64,000 nt of DNA. Source: Corylus avellana (Eukaryota > Streptophyta > Magnoliopsida > Fagales > Betulaceae). Where the stretch lies: the NCBI RefSeq assembly GCF_901000735.1, contig NC_081546.1, positions 13,655,629 through 13,719,628 on the forward strand. The letters run 5' to 3'. The first letter of the stretch is position 1, and each line of letters starts with the position of its first letter. The translations under genes were made by a program, and so were the position numbers. Of the stretch, positions 33,910-44,979 are shown one piece after another. The notes beneath the pieces were generated by a model. It was given only the letters and a program-made list of their open reading frames with translations. It had not been told where the DNA came from and did no database searches.

Positions 33910-35115
33910 ACAATTGATAATGTCCTCCCAAACTTTCAATTGTGATAATGTTCCCTCCCAAACCATAAAAAATTGTTACTGTTTTCCAAATGACGAAATT
34001 ACTTTTAGTAAAATAAAAACAAAAATACTAAAATTTCTTAAAAAAACCTAAAAAACTAACAACAACAAAATCCAAGTGGGGGCCAAATTTAAAAGTAAAA
34101 AAAAAAAAAAGATCATTTTTGTAAGAAAAAATTAAAATATTTTTTATAAAAATTGAATTTTTTTTGTTTTTGTTTTTAAAATTTTTGTTTTATATATATT
34201 TTTTAAATAAAAATTTTCGTTTTTTTAAAAACAAAATTAAAAAAATCGGCTTTTTAAATTAAAAAAAAAAAGTTTAGTTTAAAAGAATTTTCGTTTTTTT
34301 TTTTTAATTAAAATTTTTCTTCTTTTTTTTTTTTTAAAAAAAAAATCAGTTTTTTTTTTTTATAGGGGTATTTTTGTCTTATTGAAAAATCTATAGGAGT
34401 TTTTTTTTCTTATTGCTAGTCTTGGGGATATATTGACAATGTTTTAGTATATAGTTTTGGGAAACATAGTCACAATTAAAAGTTTAGAAAAAACCATTGT
34501 AAATTGAATAGTAATTTAAGAGAGTTATGTAAACTTTGCCTTTATTTTTATTTTACAACTATCTTCGGGGTAAAGCAAATATCTTTTGAATCCATATAAT
34601 CCAATAGAAACACCTGCAATTATTATTATTATTATTATTTTTAGAGAGGCCTGCAATTATAATTGGTAAAAGAACAATGCAATGAGAATATAGATGAAAT
34701 TTTGAGCTTTTGTTTTTATTTTACTTTTGCGGTGAAATGGACACTTGTTATCATGACATTTGTTATCATTTGGATCAAAATACTGCATATTTGTTTTCAA
34801 GTGAGGCGAGGAAGGAGCTCTTTCGTCGCGTCGTTGTCTGCATAATTAAGAATTCTCAAGATGATTGAGAAAAAAAAACATCTCAAGCCCAAAACGCATT
34901 CATTATTATATTATATATGGGCCAGCTTTTTAATTATTATTTATTTAACTTATCTACCTAATAAAATCACATATTGCATTTTCGGTGCACGCATTAAAAA
35001 TGCTACGTTGTCTAGCTACTAACATGCCATTGGCAATAAAATTATAAATAATATTATTTGCCACATTTATTTTTTTTTATACTAATTAATGTCGTGCTTT
35101 AAATGATTTTTCAAA
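33910..35115. repeat. Local direct duplication, unit 2
   Basis: Second unit of 31997-33205, on the other side of the LTR. Its MITE lacks the outermost left arm, which ends at the LTR side. Confidence 0.8.
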
Positions 35116-35140
35116 TCTATTACTTAAAAAAAAAAGAAAA

Positions 35141-35496
35141 GGTAAATGCCACTTATTCCTCTTAAACTACCACTTCAATGACAATTTACTCCACAAACTA
35201 TCAATTATGGACAATTTACTCTCAAAACAATGATAACGTACCCCCAATTTTAAAAAAATGACAAAATTACTCATACTAAAATAAAAACAAAAATACTAAA
35301 ATTGAATTTTTTTTTCAAATTTTTAAGGGTACTTTTGTGTTATTGAAAATTTTATAGGGGTAATTTTGTCATTTTGCTATCATTAGGGGCTACATTGTCA
35401 TTGTTTTAGTAGTTTTGAAGGTAAATTGTCGTAATTGATAGCTTAGAGGTAAATTGTCATTGGGATAGTAATTTGAGGAGTTAAATAGACTTTATT
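35141..35496. mobile_element. Foldback MITE
   Basis: The arms are inverted: ACTACCACTTCAATGACAAT at the left and, inverted, ATTGTCATTGGGATAGTAAT at the right, around a T-rich centre. About 356 bp, non-coding, and related to the AT-rich family at 31959. Confidence 0.6.
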
Positions 35497-35939
35497 AAAA
35501 AAAAAAAAAATCACTTAAAACATGTTAAATAAACCGGTATGAAATAAGTGTAAAAAATATAATTAGTTTAAAATTATATTATAACCTTGTTGCTATTGGC
35601 AGTGACGTCACCTAATCAAAAAAGAAAGAATTGAAGGATAGGCTAAACTTTTGTTTTGGTTATCAGTAAAAACTAAAAAGCTAGAGGGGAGAAATTCAAT
35701 TGGTTGGTGGAGTTTTGAGGAGGGCAAAGGGTTTGAATGCCGCAAGGAAACAACTTTTTACGTGTTTTAGTTGATGTGGTTGGTTTTAATTGGCTAATGT
35801 TTGTGTTTTTGGAAGGGCTAATTTTAAATACTCGGCTTTTACTTTATTTGGCTGATGTGATGGACCAATTTGCCTTTATTACAAAAGAAAAAAAAAAAAA
35901 AAATCTAAGAACTGATAGGTATTACCACGTGGGCTGTCA

Positions 35940-36175
35940 TAGGGCTGTTAAGTGAGCGAAGCGTCTTGCGAGCAAGCTCGGGCTCGGCTCGCATAAGCTC
36001 GGCTCGTGCTCGACTCGAATATTAAGTGAAGCACTTCGTGAACACAAATCTTAGCTCGAATATTAAACGAAACAAGCTCGGCTCGACTTGGCTAACTCGT
36101 GAGCAGCTCGTGAGCTCGGCTCGTATAAGGCTCGCCTCGCTTATTAAGCTCGGCTCGTATATTTTTTATTAAGTA
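35940..36175. mobile_element. hAT-type element, left end
   Basis: Starts TAGGGCTGTTAAGTGAGCG as at 9315 and has the same GGCTCG/AGCTCG-rich subterminal zone. The flanking 8 bp is GGCTGTCA, a different target site, so this is a separate insertion. No right end was found before the sequence becomes anonymous AT-rich DNA. Confidence 0.6.
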
Positions 36176-36724
36176 ATAAATAACAATATATAATCAATAT
36201 TACTCATTTACTCAATAATAACAAATATATTATATACCTTTGTTTTTTTTTTTTTGTTATTTATATATATGTGTGTATATATATTATATATATAATATAT
36301 GTATATATTAATATAAAAACATATAAGAAATATATATATAAAAGAAATATATGATATTATCATTAATCATTTTATCATATGATATAATCATATAGTACAA
36401 CCGTACAAGTTATTGTGTCATTTAATACAAATATTATAATTAGATAGTTTATACTTTGGAAATTGGAATCGTATATATCACATAATCATTAATCATTATA
36501 TAATCATATGGTATATCTACATAAGTTATTGTGTTATTTAATCAATACATTATAATTATATACTTTATTCTTATAAAACATATATGATGTATCACATGAT
36601 CTTAGATCTAAGATAATATTAATATTAATTGTGAGATAATATGATCATAAAATTTAAGTATGAGTGTACGACCATTAGATCATATGAATTTATTACTTAG
36701 AGTTTGAGTATTTCGGTTTTCTTG
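36176..36724. other. Very AT-rich DNA, no gene seen
   Basis: Many short TATA/ATAT tracts (for example 36260-36310). It could be the interior of the hAT element that begins at 35940. Confidence 0.4.
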
Positions 36725-37027
36725 CTTCTGTTTTTTGTAATTAGGCTTGGCCACTTGATCTGCCTGCTTGGATGTGAACTGAACTTTGATCCAGATCTTT
36801 TAGGTCGTGGATGTGAATTTTTGTCCAAACCTTCGAGTGGACTAAAATTAACTGAAAATTAGTCATAGGTTAGCGAAGGTTTTAGGTGATGTTGTATCCT
36901 TATAGCTTCGGCTATAATTTGCATTTTTAGGGCTTTGTGCTCCTGCGATGTACGACTGTAAGAGCATTATACTCATGATTATTATCAATGAAATTGAAAT
37001 GTATTTCTTTCAAAAAAAAAAAAAAAA
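36725..37027 (+). mobile_element. Probable LINE or retroposed 3' end with poly(A) tail
   Basis: A less AT-rich stretch ends with ATCAATGAAATTGAAATG and a 16-base A tail (37012-37027), the usual form of a 5'-truncated LINE or retroposed transcript. No coding frame remains and the target duplication is not clear. Confidence 0.4.
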
Positions 37028-37831
37028 TTAATAATTAAGTAACTAATATGTTTCTTATAATTTATACATTATAATCACAATTTACGGTAAATAAAAACTT
37101 AACAATTTGAATTTAAATCATATATCATGAATCGTGATAATAAGAAGTTAAGAACATATAATATAAGTATATAAGTTATAACAATTAACATTGACCCATA
37201 ACCATTACCCATATAAATTAGATAATGATACAACCATATACCCATAAAAAGTATATAAATGTTTACATATAAAATATAATATATATTAATATTGACATTA
37301 TATAATTGACCCGTGTTAAGCATTAACATTTTAACATATTAACTAAATAATACTATATGTAATATGATAATAGTGATTAGTGTGTGTAAGTGTGTGACAT
37401 AAAACGTTTTACATTGTGATTTAAAAAATAATTAATCTACAATAATAAGAAAAAAAAATACGCAATTAAAAAAACACAATTTTTAAAATTGTAATTATTG
37501 AAATTAAAATAACAAACTTCCCTAAATAATACTACATAACACAATTTTTATTCATAATTCCCAAATTTTGAATTTTGAATTTGATATATGGAATATAAGT
37601 GTAATCGTAGCCGTCCAAAATGTTTTGATGATCTAATAGCCGTTGGATGATATTAATGGATGACAACTATCAAGCATTTACTAAGAAAAATGTATATGGT
37701 GTAACAGAGACACCGTAAGCTTGCCTTGTTTGATCTAATCTGACGAGTAATATTAAATGTTGAAAACGTTTATATGATCAATGGATCATATTAAACAAGC
37801 ACAACAGATCAGAGTAGAAACAGCCACATGG
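37028..37831. other. AT-rich intergenic DNA, no gene seen
   Basis: No feature supported. Ends where similarity to 44584 onwards begins. Confidence 0.6.
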
Positions 37832-38027
37832 GATACATTTTTGGTAAAACAAATCAAACCGTTAATATTTAAAATTTAATTATTTTTCCAAATCTAACGG
37901 TTGCAAATCAAAGAACCCAAATTTAACCTAAATCTGATCTCTATTCTCTCCGTTCTCTTCTCTCGAGTCTCGACTCTCCTCTCACTGTCTCCACCATCCT
38001 CCTCGCCTCCTATCTCTGTTGCCGCTC

Positions 38028-38127
38028 NNNNNNNNNNNNNNNNNNNNNNNNNNNNNNNNNNNNNNNNNNNNNNNNNNNNNNNNNNNNNNNNNNNNNNNNN
38101 NNNNNNNNNNNNNNNNNNNNNNNNNNN
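38028..38127. other. Assembly gap (100 N) hiding about 1.26 kb
   Basis: The flanks match 44779 and 46040 in copy Y, so about 1260 bp (44780-46039) belong here if the copies are collinear. Confidence 0.95.
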
Positions 38128-39128
38128 CCCTGCTACTATTCCTGAAGCTGGATATTAGGAGTTAGATGTAATTTTAGAGTAGAGATTTTCGGCTGCCAAG
38201 AGTCTGTCAAGTGAGTTTTATTTTTTATTTATTTATTTTTTATTGAAGAGTAAAGAGGTTAAAAGAGATTATGGATGACCGAATTTAAGGCATTAGCACT
38301 AAATTTAGGATGACCGAATACCTTTAGGGTGATACCATCTCTAAAGGGTTAATCTTTCACCCCCTAAGTTTTAGTTTTGAATCAAAAAACGAGTTTTGAG
38401 ACATTAGAACTCAAATATTTAGTGGCAGTCACGCATTTGGACGACGCTTGGCTGCCTCAATTTGGCAGCCTTATAGACGGACTCATAATTTGAGGTGTGT
38501 TTCTTTAATCCAGCAGCCCAATTGGTTCTTGGACAGCCCAATCGTGTGGCCCAAAAGAAAGAAAAGAGCCCAAAAAAAGGGATGGTAGTCCGTATTGCAG
38601 CAATTCTTATGGTTTTTGAATTATTAATTGTCACCAAAGAAACGCAAGTTCATCTCATTTACACCAAGGAAGAGAGAGTTAAGGAAAATGAAGGAATTAT
38701 TTGAATCTAATGTACCGCACCAAGTAAAAAAAATTACTTTATACTTTTTTTTTTTGAATCATTTAATTTTAAGACTTGAATTTTTATTTATTTTTAAGGT
38801 CTAAAGTTTGCCCAATTTCCAATCTTTATCTTTAGGATAATCAATTTTTAATTTTTTTTTTTTGGTATAGATATGCCGTCTCAATTTCTCTATCATCCGT
38901 CGATTGATCATGATCATGGAGATTGGTCATGATTGTGGTTCAATTCATGGCTATGTGGGTTGAGAGAGGACAGAAGAGAGAGAGAGGTGGAGAAGGGGTA
39001 CTAGAGAGAGAGAGACGAAAAATTAGGAAGGTATAATGGAAAAAAATAATTATTTAGAAATAAAAAATTCAAATCTTAAAGTAAAATAACTCAGAATACA
39101 AAGGGATTCGACATAATTTTATTTAGCA
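38128..39128. other. Intergenic DNA with inverted GGCTGCC motifs
   Basis: No gene seen. Near-inverted sequences TCGGCTGCCAAGAGTC (about 38189) and GCTTGGCTGCCTCAATTTGG (about 38448) may be remnants of a TIR element. The uninterrupted site TTATTTGAA at 38697-38705 is where copy Y has a MITE. Confidence 0.4.
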
Positions 39129-39736
39129 GTAACTTCATTTTGCTGCCCTAAAATAATGTGGTTTTTGTAAACACTCCTCTAATGTTTAAAACCTCTCACT
39201 TTGGTACATCGATCTTTTGATTTTTTCCAACTACCCCCTTCCGTTAGAGATCGGAGTTAAATCAAACGGTAGAAGGGGTAAAAAATTCCTTTATACTCTT
39301 GAAATTTTTAAAAATTCTAAATTGACTCTTATTTATAAATAAAAAATTATTATTATCATTATTATATTAAAAAAAAGTGTGACCCATTGCTGGTCACCAA
39401 GTGACCCGCCTTGGTGACCTGCGGTTGTCATTTTTATTTGTTTATTAATATATAATAATAATATGACGTGTGGGTCACAAAATGAGTGTGCTATATCTAC
39501 CGATGAACCCATAAGTTAGGAATTTTTTTTTTTAAAAAAAAAAAATTATTTTTTAATAAAAAGTGAGGACATTTTAGGAATTTTACACCCCTCTGTTAGG
39601 ATTTAACAAAAAATCATAACGGAATAGGGTATTTGGAAGAATCCGAAAGTTTGATATATAAAAGTGAGAGGTTTTAAACATTAGAGGGGTGTTTACAAAA
39701 GATGCGTCATTTGAGGGGGGTAAAGTCAAGTTTCCC
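39129..39736. mobile_element. TIR MITE, copy X
   Basis: Long inverted arms share TTTTGTAAACAC(T/C)CCTCT and AATGTTTAAAACCTCTCACT, at 39172-39211 and, inverted, 39663-39702. About 608 bp and non-coding. Copy Y has it at about 47605-48211. Confidence 0.7.
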
Positions 39737-40030
39737 ATTTTTTTTAAAAAAATATTATGATTTTTTCTTTTTTTAATCCATTGATTGTGACATTGTAATA
39801 CCCAAAAAATGGCCTTAACCAATTTGGTAGGGTTAATAGCAATTTACCCAATTCAGCTAACTAGTAGTTAACTGAGAAATCTCCTCTCTCTCTAGCATAA
39901 TCAGACTAAATGCATAGGAATATGAAATTAGTAAATTTGAGGAATCTAAAAATCATAACATAAGCATGTATTATCATCGAGCAAAGATAGAGAGCTACTA
40001 ATCAAGAAGCGAATATTCGATTTAAACTTG

Positions 40031-40165
40031 ATTATACAATAGATGAGATATTGACAATGTTTTGGTAGTTTGGGAGGAGGGACATTGTCACAATTGAAAG
40101 TTTGGGAATACATTGTTAATTGAGTAGTAGTTTGAGAGGAGTAATGTGGACTTTACTTTGAAATA
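40031..40165. mobile_element. Fragment of AT-rich foldback MITE
   Basis: It matches the right arm of the family at 31959-32636 (ATTGACAATGTTTTGGTAG, then AATTGAAAGTTTGGG). The left arm is absent. Confidence 0.5.
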
Positions 40166-40262
40166 TATTTTCATAGGGGAAAAATCAAAGGGAAGTTGCT
40201 GCTAGTGCTCTCCGCACTAACCGCTAACCTTTTTTGAAGGCGATTAGGAAAAATTGATAACC

Positions 40263-40298
<36 letters not shown>

Positions 40299-40528
40299 GT
40301 ATAAAAATCTATAAATGATGTCGTATTTAGTAAGCATTATCGTATTACTATAGAAAAGAAATCGTTTTGGTTTATTTTTATTTTTTCTTTTAAAAAGCGG
40401 TTAGTGGTTATTAGGGTTATTTAGCTGAAGTGGTTAGTGAATTTTACTGACCTCCTTTTCACCTAGAGTACTTAAGTCTATTTTTTTTTTTTTCCTTTGT
40501 TTTGGTCTGCCACCATCTAATTACAATG

Positions 40529-41872
40529 CACTATAAAAAAACTATCAATTTCTGACGTGACTACAATACACGAATTTTTGCCACGTCACTAATTACTAAC
40601 TTAGCATTTTATTTTATGCCACATCAGTAAATATTTTTCTGACGTGGCAAAGTTGACAGGTCTATAAGAGATATGCTATAGTGCAATAAAATAACCATTT
40701 TTGGCCCATAAAAGTCCTAGGTGGTAAGAGGTCATAGGCTTATCAGTGGGTGCGGCCACAACAATTATAGATGGGGCCTATGATCTCTTACTACCTAACA
40801 CTTTATGGGCAAAAAATGATCATTTTATTGCATTGCCACGTCAGAAATTTCTGACGTGGTAGTTTCACACGTCAGTAATTTTTGACGTGTTAAATGTTGG
40901 CACATTACTAAAAAAATGAGCGGGATATTCAACTTTTTCTCTCTTTTTATTATTTATTCTTTCCCTCTTCTTTTATTTCCCCACACTCTCTCTCCCCTCT
41001 CTCAATATCCCTCTTCTCTCTGCACAGCCAGCTCCCTCTAGAGGGAAGAAGAAAAAGAAAGGGAGAAGAGAAGCAACTGAAGAAAAAGCAGAAGAAGAAG
41101 AAAAAGAAAAGGAGAAGAGAAGAAGATGAGAAGAAGAAATAATAAAAAAAAAAAACGGAGAAGAGAAGAAGAAGAAGAGAAGATAAGAAGATTTTTTGGG
41201 TTTTTAAAGATTTGTTGGGTTTGACGACGTTTGGGTTTTTGATTTTTCAGGTTGATTTTTTGATTTGGGTTTTTGATTTTTCGAAGATATTTTGGGTTTG
41301 AGATTTTGAAAATGGAGAAAAGAAGAGAGGGAGAGAGAATGGCGTAAGTGTCGGAGAAACGAAATTGGTGAAAAAAATTAAAAGAAAAAATTATTGTAAT
41401 TGAAAAATAATTTAAACTAATAAATTTTTTAATTGAAAAAAAATTCCAAAATTTTTTAATTGAAAAAAAATTCCAAAATTTTTTTTTTTTTTTAAAAATT
41501 ATTATTTTTTAATAATTTTTTAAAATTTAGACACATCAGTAAATTTATTGACGTGTTATATTTTAACACGTCAATAAATTATTGACATGGCAAAATTTGA
41601 CACGTCAATAAATTATTGGCGTGTCAAAATTTGATATGTTAGTAATTTATTGACGTGTTAAAATATAACACGTCAGCAAAATTTATTGATGTGCCAAACA
41701 GTAACACGTCAATAAATTTTGACGTGTCAAATAGTAACACGCCAGTAAAAAAAATTTACGGACTTATATGTTTTTGACCTTCAACACACGTCAAAAACGC
41801 CATGTCAAAAAAGTTTTCTGATGTATCAGACATTACGCTAATCAAGAAAAAAAAAATGATTTTTTTGTACTG
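40529..41872. mobile_element. Non-autonomous CACTA-like element upstream of the heat-shock gene, copy X
   Basis: It starts CACTATAAAAAAACT and ends TTTTTTTGTACTG, a degenerate inverted pair. Both subterminal zones carry many copies of TGACGTG(T/G) and its complement CACGTCA, mostly as palindromic pairs such as ACACGTCAATAAATTATTG. The centre is a GA-rich tract (41041-41180). No transposase frame. The termini plus dense subterminal repeats point to CACTA; a 3-bp target duplication is not evident. Copy Y: 48964-50301. Confidence 0.6.
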
Positions 41873-41932
41873 ACTACATTGTGTTATAGGTAAAAATGGG
41901 TATATGGGCTTTAATCATAATTTTCCAGGTTC

Positions 41933-41945
41933 TTCTGGAGACTTC
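41933..41945 (+). promoter_or_regulatory. Imperfect distal heat-shock element, copy X
   Basis: TTCTGGAGACTTC follows TTCnnGAnnnTTC, one base from the consensus. It lies 61 bp from the edge of the CACTA-like element. Confidence 0.45.
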
Positions 41946-42039
41946 GTCTAACACTGACTTTGACTCTCAAACTAGTATTCGAAAAGCACACTGCAATGGA
42001 GCACACAAACTTTCTCCAACATTCTTCTCTACACCTCCA

Positions 42040-42052
42040 GAAATTTCAAGAA
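42040..42052 (+). promoter_or_regulatory. Perfect three-unit heat-shock element, copy X
   Basis: GAAATTTCAAGAA fits GAAnnTTCnnGAA exactly and lies 25 bp upstream of the TATA box, the usual place for heat-shock factor binding in plant small HSP promoters. Confidence 0.8.
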
Positions 42053-42076
42053 GCTACTTTCTCTTCCTCCTTCCAA

Positions 42077-42084
42077 TATATATA
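42077..42084 (+). promoter_or_regulatory. TATA box of small HSP gene, copy X
   Basis: TATATATA lies 63 bp upstream of the ATG, just downstream of the heat-shock element. Confidence 0.7.
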
Positions 42085-42146
42085 CACCAACATCGATCAA
42101 CAACTACCAGCAAACAAGATCTATTGAAGAAAACTAGTAATATAAG

Positions 42147-42626
42147 ATGTCTCTATTTCAATCCCTCTTGGATCAGCGAAACTTTCTCGATCCTTTCCGA
42201 GGCTTCTTCTTCGAAAGCTCGGATACCCAGATGGACTGGAAGGAAACCCCTCACGTCCACATCTTTGAGATTGATCTTCCGGGTGTTGCGAAAGAGGACG
42301 TGAAGCTTCAAGTGCATGACGACAGAGTGGTTCATATTAGTGGGGAGAGGAAAGATTTGCCGGACGACGACAAGGCCGACAAGTGGCACTGCAAGGAGAG
42401 AGGTCGTGGCAGCTTCTCGAGGCAGTTCCGTTTGCCGGAAAATGCAAAGGTCGACGAAATTAAGGCTTCAATGCGTGATGGGGTGCTTACTGTAACTGTC
42501 CCTAAAGATGAGACCAAAAAGAAGCATCAACAGCATAAGGCGGTTGAGATTTACGGAGATGATGAAGGACATGGGGATGGGGATCCTCCTAAAGGACTTG
42601 GTCGTTTTATTTGCTTCAAAGCTTAA
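42147..42626 (+). CDS. Class I-like small heat-shock protein, copy X
   Basis: This is an ATP-independent chaperone that binds unfolding proteins under heat, forms oligomers and, lacking any targeting signal, should be cytosolic. The single exon encodes 159 residues, the usual length for class I small HSPs. Residues 1-27 are a short N-terminal arm ([10 protein letters not shown]...DPF). Residues 28 to about 134 are the alpha-crystallin domain, starting with DWKETP, with Pro97 followed at the conserved spacing by GVL (112-114) and TVPK. Val-Glu-Ile (133-135) is the C-terminal I/V-x-I anchoring motif. The Gly/Asp-rich tail ends RFICFKA with no peroxisomal SKL. The heat-shock elements and TATA box upstream support heat induction. 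A possible poly(A) signal AATAAA lies at 42855-42860. Family identity is firm; the class assignment is by resemblance. Confidence 0.93.
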   Translation: MSLFQSLLDQRNFLDPFRGFFFESSDTQMDWKETPHVHIFEIDLPGVAKEDVKLQVHDDRVVHISGERKDLPDDDKADKWHCKERGRGSFSRQFRLPENAKVDEIKASMRDGVLTVTVPKDETKKKHQQHKAVEIYGDDEGHGDGDPPKGLGRFICFKA

Positions 42627-42729
42627 ATATTTATGCAGTCGTCAAATCTGCTGCCTTTGTGGATTGGTTAATGTCATTTTCTTTCCAATAATCTGGAGTG
42701 ATTTTATCTTGCTTAATTCTTGTAAATGT

Positions 42730-42730
<1 letters not shown>

Positions 42731-42762
<32 letters not shown>
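42731..42762. repeat. (TA)n in the 3' UTR region
   Basis: About 16 TA units; only about six remain at 51166-51177 in copy Y. Confidence 0.9.
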
Positions 42763-42767
<5 letters not shown>

Positions 42768-43270
42768 TCTTTTGTCTTTTTTTTTTGCACTGTGATTGTT
42801 AAAGTTTGCCTGTATGTTAAAGCTGTAAAATTTTTACTAAATATTTGAATATGAAATAAAGACATTTATTCTCTCTCTCTCTCTCTCTCTCTAAAATACC
42901 CCTCCCACTTAAAAAATGAAAAAAGAAAGCAATACAATTTAACGCAACACTAATGAGCACAATCACCAAAATGGATGACCACTACTTATATAAATCCTTA
43001 ATGATAAAGGTTGATTTTGTATTTTTTAAATCCAAGGATTTGATTTGTTAATCATCATTTAAAGGATATTTTTAATTTAAAATATTTTAAATCACATCTT
43101 AAAGTTTTATAAAGAGTTATGTACTCAAATCATAGATCAATAAAATATATAGTCTATAAAGCACTACAAAAAACTTGCTGACATAAGTTTTCTGACGTGT
43201 CAGGTGGTCTGACACGTCAGAAAATCCTTCTAACGGGGTATTTTTGAAGTGTTTCAGGCGTTAATATTAT

Positions 43271-43658
43271 GAGAAATGCTAAAGGCCCAACTTTTTTGCC
43301 CAACAAAAGTCCAACTTTTACCTTTTATTTTTTTTCTAAAAAAACCAAAATGAAAAATGGAAAAAATGTCTGAAGCAACCCTATCTATTTTTGGCCTTTC
43401 TTTTATTTAGTATTTTTTTAAAAATGAAAAATAGTATTTTTCTTCATAATAATGACATTTTCTTAAAAAAAATGACATTATTATGAAAAAAATACCATTT
43501 TTCATTTTAAAAAAAATACCAAATAAAAGAAAGACAAAAAATAGATAGGGTTGCTTTAAACATTTTTTCCATTTTTTATTTTATTTTATTTTTAAAAAAT
43601 AAATAAGGCAAAAGTTGGACTTTTGTTGGGCAAAAAAGTTGAGTCCCTATCATTCCTC
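43271..43658. mobile_element. Foldback MITE with 9-bp target duplication, only in copy X
   Basis: Nearly the whole 388 bp is one inverted repeat. The left end is GAGAAATGCTAAAGGCCCAA; the right end, inverted, is GAGGAATGATAGGGACTCAA. Both continue CTTTTTTGCCCAACAAAAGT. TAATATTAT flanks it (43262-43270 and 43659-43667). Copy Y has the empty site (GGCGTTAATATTATGGGTG at about 51682). The 9-bp duplication suggests Mutator-like mobilisation. Confidence 0.8.
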
Positions 43659-44145
43659 TAATATTATGGGTGTTAGAAACGAAAATTTCTTACGTGGTAG
43701 ATTTAACACGTTAGAAAAAATTACTGACGTGTTAGAAATTGACATGTCAGAAAATGTTCTGACGTGTTAAAAAGTTTTAAAAAATTATTAAAAAATAATA
43801 ATTTTTCTTTTTTTTAAAATTTTTCTGGAATTTTTTTTTTCAATTAAAAAATTTATTAATTTCAATTATTTTTCAATTAAAATAAAATGTTATTTTTAAA
43901 AAAAAATTTTTTTCCACCCTCTCGAGATTGATTGGTCTCCCTCTTCATTTTCTCACTCTCTCTCTCTCTTCTTTTCTTCATTAATTTTCAAAAATTCAAA
44001 CCCAAAAAGCCTTCAAAAACTCAAATAAAAAAATCAACTTGAAAAATCAAAAACTCAAACGTCAAACCCAACAAATTTTCAAAAACCAAAAAAATCTTCT
44101 TATATATCTTCTCTTCTTCTTCTTCTCTTCCCCCTTTTTATTTTT

Positions 44146-44192
44146 NNNNNNNNNNNNNNNNNNNNNNNNNNNNNNNNNNNNNNNNNNNNNNN
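44146..44192. other. Assembly gap (47 N) in a C/T-rich tract
   Basis: Flanked by repeated TCTTCTTCTTCTCTTCCCCC on both sides. Confidence 0.95.
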
Positions 44193-44481
44193 TCTTCTTC
44201 TTCTCTTCCCCCTTTTTATTTTTTCTTCTGCTTCTCTTCTTCTTCTCTTCTCATTTTCATTTTCTTCTTCTGCATTTCTTCTGCTGCTTCTCTTCTTTTT
44301 CTTTTCTCCTTTTCTTTTTCTTCTTCCCTCTAGAGGGTGCTGGTCGGCTGTGCAGATCAGAGAAGAGGGAAACAAAAGCAGAGGGAAATAAAAGAAGAGG
44401 GGAAGAAAGTGTGGGTTGAGAGAGTAGAGGGAGCTGGCCGGCTAGCTGTGCAGATTGAGAGAGGAGAGAGAGAGAGAGAGG

Positions 44482-44583
44482 NNNNNNNNNNNNNNNNNNN
44501 NNNNNNNNNNNNNNNNNNNNNNNNNNNNNNNNNNNNNNNNNNNNNNNNNNNNNNNNNNNNNNNNNNNNNNNNNNNNNNNNNNN
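44482..44583. other. Assembly gap (102 N) between copies X and Y
   Basis: The left flank equals about 52525 in copy Y; the right flank equals 37832 in copy X. The contig ends overlap rather than abut. Confidence 0.97.
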
Positions 44584-44635
44584 GATACATTTTTGGTAAA
44601 ACAAATCAAACCGTTAATATTTAAAATTTAATTAT

Positions 44636-44975
44636 TTTTCCAAATCTAACGGCTGCAAATCAGAGAACCCAAATTTAACCTAAATCTGATCTCTATTCTC
44701 TCCGTTCTCTTCTCTCGAGTCTCGCCTCTCCTCTCACTGTCTCCACCATCCTCCTCGCCGCCTATCTCTGTTGCCGCTCCTACCACTACCCAGTGCCCTC
44801 AACAACAACCACCACCATCACCGCAGCAACCACACACCTTGACGCCCTGCTGAAGCTGAACGGATCGTGCCCGGTTTCCAGGAACTTGCCGCTGCCAACC
44901 CCGCTATCCACGCCGCTCTCGGAGGTCGTTTCACTCTCGCAGACTCGCAGTACGCCGCGGATCGGAGGCGGAGGA
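44636..44975 (+). other. GC-rich, 5'-exon-like stretch of an unidentified gene
   Basis: A C/T-rich leader (44690-44760), typical of plant 5' UTRs, is followed by a GC-rich stretch that reaches a donor-like AGGAGGTGAGAAG at about 44967-44979 and then AT-rich, intron-like DNA. There is no ATG in a frame crossing it. One open frame begins at GTG (44793); another yields a plausible but stop-preceded peptide. I recognise no protein. It may be the non-coding first exon of a gene destroyed by insertions, or a captured gene fragment. Copy X has the first part at 37884-38027. Confidence 0.3.
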
Positions 44976-44979
44976 GGTG

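Larger units (their letters stand above)
37832..44481. repeat. Heat-shock segment, copy X
   Basis: Collinear with 44584-52533. It contains an exon-like 5' zone cut by a gap, a MITE, a CACTA-like element, the small heat-shock protein gene and the start of a second CACTA-like element. It carries a foldback insertion (43271-43658) that copy Y lacks, and lacks the Mutator-like MITE of copy Y. It ends at the 102-N gap. Confidence 0.9.
43162..44481. mobile_element. Second CACTA-like element, copy X, cut by gap
   Basis: It starts CACTACAAAAAACTTGCTG and is followed by repeated TGACGTGT / ACACGTCAG pairs. It then carries a C/T-rich tract and the phrase CTTCCCTCTAGAGGGTGCTG, the inverse of one in the upstream element (about 41029). 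The two elements are therefore related, with interiors in opposite orientation. A foldback is nested at 43271-43658. The right part is lost in the gap. Confidence 0.6.

Noticed and set aside
42153..42517. Minus-strand frames within the small HSP gene (also 50586-50950)
   Set aside because: Antisense shadows of a well-supported single-exon gene.
44039..44419. Phe/Leu/Ser-rich frames and their Lys/Arg/Glu-rich antisense (also 49380-49588 and 52142-52471)
   Set aside because: Low-complexity translation of C/T-rich transposon interior, partly through N.
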